Below the pieces are notes generated by a model. That model made no database searches, had not been told where the DNA came from, and saw nothing but the letters and a program-made list of their open reading frames with translations. A DNA stretch of 64,000 nucleotides, from assembly GCA_024195265.1 (NCBI GenBank), contig JAJLRJ010000010.1, positions 9,365,003 through 9,429,002 of the forward strand, in the 5' to 3' direction. Of the stretch, positions 59,201-64,000 are shown piece by piece. This stretch comes from Dendrophyllia cribrosa (Eukaryota; Cnidaria; Anthozoa; Scleractinia; Dendrophylliidae). The position numbers were made by a program, and so were the translations under genes. Every line of letters starts with the position of its first letter. The first letter of the stretch is position 1.

Positions 59201-62200
59201 TTCCCTTTTAGTGAAAACTATTGTGATTTTTAATGCAACAAAAATTCTATGTGGGGAACATGGAAAATTAGAAGTCTTTCTTGGCCATTGTTTTGGAGTC
59301 TCACGATTGGATGAAATCTTGTAACACAAAAGAAACATCGCTTTAAAATAAAGTTTCAGTAAATTTTATTTCAAAACCATGTTGTCCATACATGTAGGTT
59401 GACGTATTCTCAGTACGAAAATCTAAACATTCTTATGTGGGGAAAGCGAAATGCATTGGAACAATAGAGAATTGCCTACTTCTTCGGATTGTTACTTAAA
59501 ATCGAATTCTATCATATTATTGCTAGATAATAGCTGTAACTTTTTGAAAAGTTTATTAGAATTAAGCATCGCCTTACAGCCAGAAAAGTTATGAGACAAA
59601 GTTTGTCATAGACGAGTGCGCAAGTACACGTGTAAATAACAATGGAGCCACCTTAAGTTATGCAATGTATATAACTTACGGTAAAAATAATTTTTAATGG
59701 GCAGTCCAGGTCAGATCAACTCTGATCGACCCGGATCGATTCGGATCAAAATAAAAATGAAATGAGAAAAAAATAAAAATTTTACCCAATTGTGGGTTAA
59801 AATTCCTCTCAGAAATAGGCCAAATCAAGTAAGCTTTGCAACATTTAGAGCTCCGTGGCGTTCACCAGCCATTTTGTTTACTAGTGCCAGTTCCTCTCGG
59901 GTCAGGTTACGAACTCGTGGTTTTGTTACACTTTCCATCATGGACCCATCTGAAATCTAAGTCAGTTCTCAAAAGTGACTTAAGCATGGTTTCCACCTCG
60001 ATACTCCCCACCATAAATAAATTCATGTCGACTCAGGGTTAGTTCGACGGTAAAGAAACTTCCTTTTCTCTATGCAACCACGAGTTCTATATTGAACTTG
60101 TGACAAAAAGCAACATCGCCTGCTGTAAAAAAAAAAACAATATGAACATTCTGAGTTACAGAAACTATAATTTTCTTGAAATTAAGCATTTTCATTCATA
60201 AAGCATGGCCTAGATTTTACCTTCCTCGCCTTTAGCTGGGTCCATGTTATTTTATATGATCGGTCGATGGATCGGAACGTGTAACAAAACCACGAGTTCG
60301 TAACCTGATCCAAGAGGAACTGGCACCAGTAAACAAAATGGTGGGTTAACGCCACAAAGAATGCCACGGATCGGAGCTCTACATGTAATCGTTGCAAAAC
60401 TAACTTGATTTAATTGGCCTATTTTTGAGAGAAATTTTAACCTACAAAAATTTTTTATTTTTTCTCATTTCATTTTTATTTTTATTTTTATGATCTCAGT
60501 CAATCCGGGTCGATACGAGTTGATCCGACCTGGACTGGATCCGATCCGAGTTGATCCGTTCCCACTTTTGTACCTGCCCATTTGTAATATAATGTTAAAT
60601 ATATACTAGAAACTTGTATCTTAATTTACTTTTTATTCACATTAAATGTACATCATATCCGTAATGTTAACTTTAAAGAGACACCTTCCTAACTATAACA
60701 AAATATTGCTTAATAGCTTATTTCCACATTGTATCACCAAATGCCACCAAATATACAACTAAGTTGGAAAAATACATTGTATTGAGCAAAACAGAAGCAG
60801 TAGTTTCACTTTGGAGATAAAGTGCAGGAGTGCAAAAAAAAAAAATTAAGATAAAAGTGGATAGCAGTTCATTAAATTTGATTTTGTGACAGGCGGTTAA
60901 TAAATAAAAATTGCCGTGCTTGTTTAATTTTCCCTCTTTTAGCCATTTTTTTGTCTCTTCAGTTAATATTTTTCTCCACTTTCATCATTTCTGGCAATTT
61001 TGTTCTTCCTACTGTACATGTCCAGTTTTGTATTTCAAGATAATAAAGCAAGCTTACACTCAGAGTACAGCCCAAAAATATTGCATGTGCAAGAATTTGT
61101 GCAAGAAGTTCTTGCGCCACAAGAATCAGGGCTTCTGATATTATGCGATGTTGCGATTTTGCATAATTGACCTAAAATTGCAACAAATTGCATAATTCAT
61201 GAAAAATCGCAGAATTTGTACAAAATTGCACAATTTAAGAAAAAAAAAGAGAAAAATCTCGCTTTATGTTAAGTTCTCTGATAATTTAAACGTTCTCAAG
61301 GCATTTTATCTTTCAAAAGGCGTCAAAAGTAATCTGGAAGCCTGGAACAGGCGTTCTATGCGTCATTTAACATGTGGGGGACCTGGTGCAGGGTGCGACA
61401 AAAGTGCTGTCCAATAACCCGGGGCTGGTGGAACAACCTGTCGGGCTAGTGTATTTTTATAATTGTAGTTTGCTTGATGGGCAAGCAACCTTTGTTGCTT
61501 TTTATTATTATTATTAATTTAAGAAAGAAGTGTGTGTACCAGACATTTTTTGAATGAAAGTGAATATTAGGAACATTTTAAAATGTAAGAAAATATCAAA
61601 GGTGAACAACAGAACTTATAAATGATTATCACCTACGTGATTCTTTGCCATTTGTAAGTTGGATTCTGCCCCTCTTAGACCTAATAAAACAAGGTTAATA
61701 AGCTAATTAAAATCTCATAATTTGCAAATTTGCTGCATTAAATAGACCTTTTTTGCCGCATAATGAGACTTAAAAGTGCCGCATAATTTCCAAATTTTTT
61801 TCGCACCCTGTCATGCCCAGAAGCCCTGAAGGATGTGCAAGCTGTCGCAAGAAGAGAAAATGCCACGTTTTTGCGGTTTGCCCGCAAGAACATTCGGAAT
61901 GCAAGAAAATGAAAATCTAGCCGCAAGAAGCCGCTACCTCTAAAGTAGTTTTTGTGGTCCAGATATCAATAAGTGGCCACAATCATGAAAACAGGATACA
62001 TGTATTAATGACTGTATATCAGCCAGGAGTGGACACTAGTCCTTTAAGTTATTAACTTCTATGACTTGTGATACTGCAGATCATGTAAAGTTCTACATTG
62101 TACTTTGAATTAATGATGTTTTTCTTCTTGTTTAGTCCCTCCAAGTTTTAACAGTTTCAGTCCTGACCAAGTTGTTGTGGAAAGTGCTGCCGACATCATA

Positions 62201-62937
62201 TTAAACTGCAGTGCAGCCGGTGAACCAACACCAAACGTCATCTGGACAAAAGTGTTTCCTAATGCCAGCGACAGTGATGTCCTGTTTACTGGACCATCGT
62301 ATACATTTAGCAACAACAGAAATAATGCTGGAACATATCGTTGTAAAGCTGACAATGGGATAGGAAATGCCATTAATCAGACAATCAATGTGACCATTAA
62401 CTGTGAGTACCACTACAGTGTACATCATACTGTACATGGCCGGTACATATGGGATGGAATATGGAAGTACATACATGTACATGTACATGTAATAAGAGTG
62501 TAACAAAAATAGTTAAATAATTAAAAACAAGCAAGAAAAAGGCTCCTTTTTCAATTAATATCCTTTTTTAATGCAAAAACAAAACAGACTTGAGGCTGAG
62601 GATTACATTATGTACAGTAATTTACTCAAAAATTAATAATGATTTTTAAGAAAAATTGCTTTTTCTTTTGTTTCAGTTAAACCAGAGAATGTCCAGTTAA
62701 CAGTGAATGACTCAAATGTATGTCTGAATGATGTCATCAGCATTTTAAGCTGCTCTGCTGATGGTAACCCTGCAGTACATATTTATCAGCTGTTTGAAAA
62801 TGATGTCCTTGTAAGTAACAGCAGCAGTCCAATAGTATGGAGCAAACAAGCATCAACTGGAGGAGTGTTTGTTTACAGATGTGAAGCTATCAACTCTGTG
62901 GGAACAGCAAACAGAACAACAACTGTCACTGTTAATG
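50216..62937 (+). CDS. Immunoglobulin-superfamily receptor/adhesion protein, 5' part, continues past window
   Basis: Four exons with GT/AG borders, all joined in phase 1 as is usual for Ig genes. Exon 1 (50216-50279): signal peptide MFLIVCRISVLLAVFLFPRE. Exon 2 (50394-50735): an Ig V-like fold (SVVEGENITLEWRY, then DSRTYNFVV) with no cysteines where the B- and F-strand pair should be. Exon 3 (62136-62402): canonical I-set domain with ILNCSAAGEPTPNVIW and GTYRCKADNGIG. Exon 4 (62677-62937): Ig domain with LSCSADGNP and YRCEAINSVG; the core Trp is not evident. Several N-glycosylation sites (NITL, NVTI, NRTT). The frame is open at exon 4's donor, so further exons lie beyond 64000. Likely a cell-surface or secreted adhesion or recognition protein; membrane anchor not in view. 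Intron 2 is 11.4 kb. Confidence 0.85.
50736..53605. other. Intron 2 of the Ig gene, first part
   Basis: AT-rich intron sequence with no coding signal. A short inverted repeat, CTTCGGAAAGATTTCCGTAT at 52990-53009 and its reverse complement near 53119-53141, marks a probable MITE of about 160 bp. Confidence 0.5.
53606..53677. repeat. 72-bp hairpin repeat in Ig intron
   Basis: TGAGTTTTTCAAAAAGCTCA and its reverse complement flank a short centre (about 53634-53648). A low-complexity GATCCTCGA/GACTCGA tract follows at about 53747-53851. Confidence 0.65.
54013..54485 (+). repeat. Two tandem copies of about 225 bp
   Basis: Both copies contain CGCTACACATGTA, AACGAACTTT, CGCCGTTCGCAATGAAAACT, TTTCGCACGTGACAATT and CATGGAAAGGAAA in the same order, starting near 54013 and 54236. 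Short ORFs across them are shared but have no known domain. Confidence 0.7.
54854..55807 (-). CDS. BEN-domain protein, last exon, antisense within Ig intron
   Basis: Minus-strand exon. A good acceptor (TTTTCTTATACAG) lies at 55808, so the ATG at 55831 is probably intronic and true coding starts at RCTVLRVAEG, phase 0. Acidic and proline-rich N-terminal part, then a tandem region (residues about 123-205 from the ATG) alternating GRDQNL and GRVHNL units, a Glu-rich link, and a C-terminal BEN domain (VKLVRALFLPEELSERNCTG, then WKKCIIAIDESLRRSKRK). BEN domains bind DNA or chromatin proteins. Upstream exons on this strand were not found between 55808 and 58400, so this may be a partial gene or a transposon-borne copy. 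The frame is intact over 318 codons. Confidence 0.6.
   Translation of the reverse strand, partial: RCTVLRVAEGNRGSEPLREVPVEQLNRHPEDLPRMVEELQESETVPPTPSPVSATSKEKTPLMNPMVPRGFLADLFEDLPATCTTEQKLNQILDNQKALFSLMSKLLGQTQQFQQGRDQNLDRGRDHNLAQGRVHNLVRGRDQNLAQGRVHNLDQGRDHDLAEGRVHNLDQGRDQNLAQGRVHNLDQGRDQNLDQSGESETFPSLREESFSEGREEEDRFLAQAIRIKGESCSVGNFSVKLVRALFLPEELSERNCTGKKGKQPLDFTKLEKVKDCVFKMYPVQPSLKEPQWKKCIIAIDESLRRSKRKDDNIQRQE
56600..58065 (+). repeat. Three tandem copies of a GC-island-containing repeat
   Basis: The phrase GATACGGAGTTGAAAAGAAA recurs near 56711, 57343 and 57730, each followed by AACTTTGTGAAAAGGTCAAA, and later by GCCCCCAAATTAATTCTGAA and GATGCGTTCGCGCTCA. Each unit is preceded by GGCGGAGGC. 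Spacing is about 632 and 387 bp, so the middle unit has a deletion. Confidence 0.8.
58140..58415 (+). repeat. Three tandem copies with GTCTTCGTTTTGTAGAAAA
   Basis: GTCTTCGTTTTGTAGAAAAG, GCCGGGTCAAACTAC and GAAGACCCTCGTTAAA recur starting near 58158, 58249 and 58374, with the end of each unit inversely related to its start (GGTCTTC/GAAGACC). Confidence 0.7.
58465..58674 (+). pseudogene. Penelope-like element, C-terminal endonuclease fragment
   Basis: Encodes HSAIGKHLRDAHNQ, then FKILKKCRGKLKCLNYEMPF, KPKLNAQSGSIKAKLFT and a stop: the end of the GIY-YIG region of PLEs, with the intact terminal stop. The RT part is absent, a usual 5' truncation. It is of a different subfamily from the element at 1-2666, whose C-terminus has other motifs. 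Confidence 0.75.
58782..58808 (+). ncRNA. Degenerate hammerhead-like motif after Penelope fragment
   Basis: ATGATGA, then GTGAGTCATC, then GAAACGTC, about 110 bp after the PLE stop, the same relative place as the motif at 2764. The stem II pairing is poor here (GATGA can pair with TCATC instead), so it may be only a relic. Confidence 0.3.
58809..59695. other. Intronic stretch, nothing recognised
   Basis: An 89-codon minus-strand ORF (58860-59129) has no known domain. The rest is AT-rich without clear repeats. Confidence 0.35.
59696..60582. mobile_element. 0.9 kb non-autonomous TIR element in Ig intron
   Basis: Inverted repeats of about 250-310 bp (59696-59945 and about 60270-60582) start AATGGGCAG and end CTGCCCATT. 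Both contain GATC-rich words, an A/T-rich tract and the mirrored word AACTCGTGGTTTTGTTACAC. Arms differ by substitutions and indels. No transposase; target duplication not clear. Confidence 0.65.
61137..61828. mobile_element. 0.69 kb hAT-like non-autonomous element
   Basis: Ends CAGGGCTTCTG and CAGAAGCCCTG; CAGGG is a common hAT terminus. Subterminal GCATAA/TTATGC and TTGCATAATT words repeat in both halves. Flanks AAGAAT and AAGGAT are only a weak duplication. No transposase. Confidence 0.6.
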
Positions 62938-63074
62938 GTAAAAAAAACTTATTGCTTTTAAACGTAATTAACAGGTGTCTATATAATTTTGCAGTGTTTT
63001 TATTATTATTTTTTGCAGTGGAATTTACCAGCATATATATAATAATCTTAAACGGCGCCTTTTGTCCTTATTAA

Positions 63075-63454
63075 ACAAGGACACTGACTATAAAAGGGAT
63101 AGCTCCGCCTCCTCTTTGTCACACCATCACTGCTTCAACGGCTAATCAAAGATGGCTGATTGCGAGCAACACGGAGGAAGACCGTTGCCCCAAGAAATAG
63201 GTCTAATTCTACCTTTACTAGTTCAATCTTGTATAGGATTTATCTTTCACGAAAATAAAACTAAAAACATTATTTGAATTTATGCGCCTTTTAGCATGAA
63301 TATAATATTTTAGCTTTCCAAATTTGAATTTTGCGCGGTATAAACGGTTCTCCATTGGCGAGCGGATGCACGTGATGTTGACAGTTCGGTGTCAAGTGTG
63401 AAATGAGTGGCGGCTTGGCCTGGCCAAGGTTCCTTTTATAGTCAGTGTCCTTGT
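63075..63454. mobile_element. 380-bp MITE between TTAA sites
   Basis: Ends ACAAGGACACTGACTATAAA and its reverse complement, flanked by TTAA at 63071-63074 and 63455-63458. It lies just after exon 4 of the Ig gene. The TTAA duplication points to the piggyBac/Kolobok group. Confidence 0.75.
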
Positions 63455-63458
63455 TTAA

Positions 63459-64000
63459 CCGTAAAGAGTGATACTTTGTAGTTATTAATCGTGAAACAAT
63501 GTCAGTTACAGTTAATAATCTTAAAATTCCAGATTAATAACTATGTTTGGCAGACGTTTACAGTTAATAATCGTGTAATGCGCGAATATTAATTGTGTCT
63601 GACAGACAGTTACAGTTATTAATCGTGAGTTGCCCATTTCCACAGACAAGATAACTCAAAAGCAAATTTAACTTGACCATCCGCCATTACAAAAAAGAAA
63701 ACTAACGTAAAGTCTACTTTCCACAGGGCTTATTATACCGTAAATATTCCACAACCGAATTCTTCGGGGTCAAAATTTCTATTGAGCTTGACTTCTATTT
63801 GATTTAATTTGTTCGCGAACGATATTTTCCTAGTCTTCCTTTTTGATGAAGAACAATGCGAGCGTCGCCATTAAACATAGAAGCGCAAGCGTGTGAAGCA
63901 TTTATACATGTACGTGTAAAATTAAAACACCTCTATTTAAGTCTTGTTATTGGAAGAAAACAAAGCAAGAGATCTGTTAATCGATTTCCGAAACTAAAAT
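63459..64000. other. Intronic tail of the window with short repeated words
   Basis: Within 63475-63635 the words CAGTTACAGTT and TTAATAATCGTG recur four times in loose tandem. No exon of the Ig gene was recognised here. Confidence 0.4.

Noticed and set aside
61199..61417. 72-codon ORF inside the hAT-like element
   Set aside because: Composition is that of the A/T-rich subterminal repeats; no transposase motif.

Overview
The window looks like accessory-rich DNA from an anthozoan cnidarian, most likely a stony coral. This is an inference from AT-rich intron-bearing DNA, Penelope-like elements with GIY-YIG ends, ZMYM1-type hAT elements, a C2H2 protein family common in corals, phase-1 Ig exons and many palindromic MITEs. 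No rRNA, tRNA or CRISPR array was seen.

Layout. 1-2666 is the 3' part of a Penelope-like retroelement. 2667-9000 is mostly non-coding with a palindromic Harbinger-like MITE. 9000-9351 holds a second, internally inverted Penelope remnant. 9558-14569 is a 5 kb DNA transposon with long terminal inverted repeats (TIRs) between TTAA sites and a dead C2H2-type gene. 15290-16510 holds two short non-autonomous elements. 18501-21640 holds two hAT remnants, the larger with three frameshifts. 21743-22630 has an LRR exon (minus strand) and a gag-like fragment (plus strand), then a 62-bp tandem repeat. 23.6-25.9 kb holds further MITEs.

The centrepiece is a very large palindrome, 25956-49948. Two near-identical arms of about 8.6 kb (left 25956-34611; right 37773-49948) flank a 3.2 kb spacer. 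Each arm carries one copy of a six-exon gene for a Mutator-like (MULE) transposase-related protein: a DDE core with the MULE C-x2-H signature, a SWIM zinc finger, Q-rich repeats and a C-terminal Cys-x2-Cys region. The right copy reads through all six exons (1241 codons in my model). The left copy has one extra GAAAA unit at the end of exon 2 that breaks the frame. The right arm has two extra insertions whose empty sites are preserved in the left arm: a 179-bp palindromic MITE with a TATA duplication, and a 3.39 kb TIR element with a 9-bp duplication carrying a captured piece of a ubiquitin-specific protease (USP) gene. The latter is a Pack-MULE-like structure.

From 50216 to the right edge lies the 5' part of an immunoglobulin-superfamily receptor or adhesion gene: signal-peptide exon, Cys-less Ig-like exon, an 11.4 kb intron, then two Ig exons, all joined in phase 1. 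Its start is only about 270 bp from the palindrome edge. The large intron contains tandem repeats, MITEs, a Penelope fragment and an antisense BEN-domain exon with an NL-repeat region.

Exon joins are read by eye from splice signals and phase, with no transcript support. Family names rest on motif recognition, not on a search.
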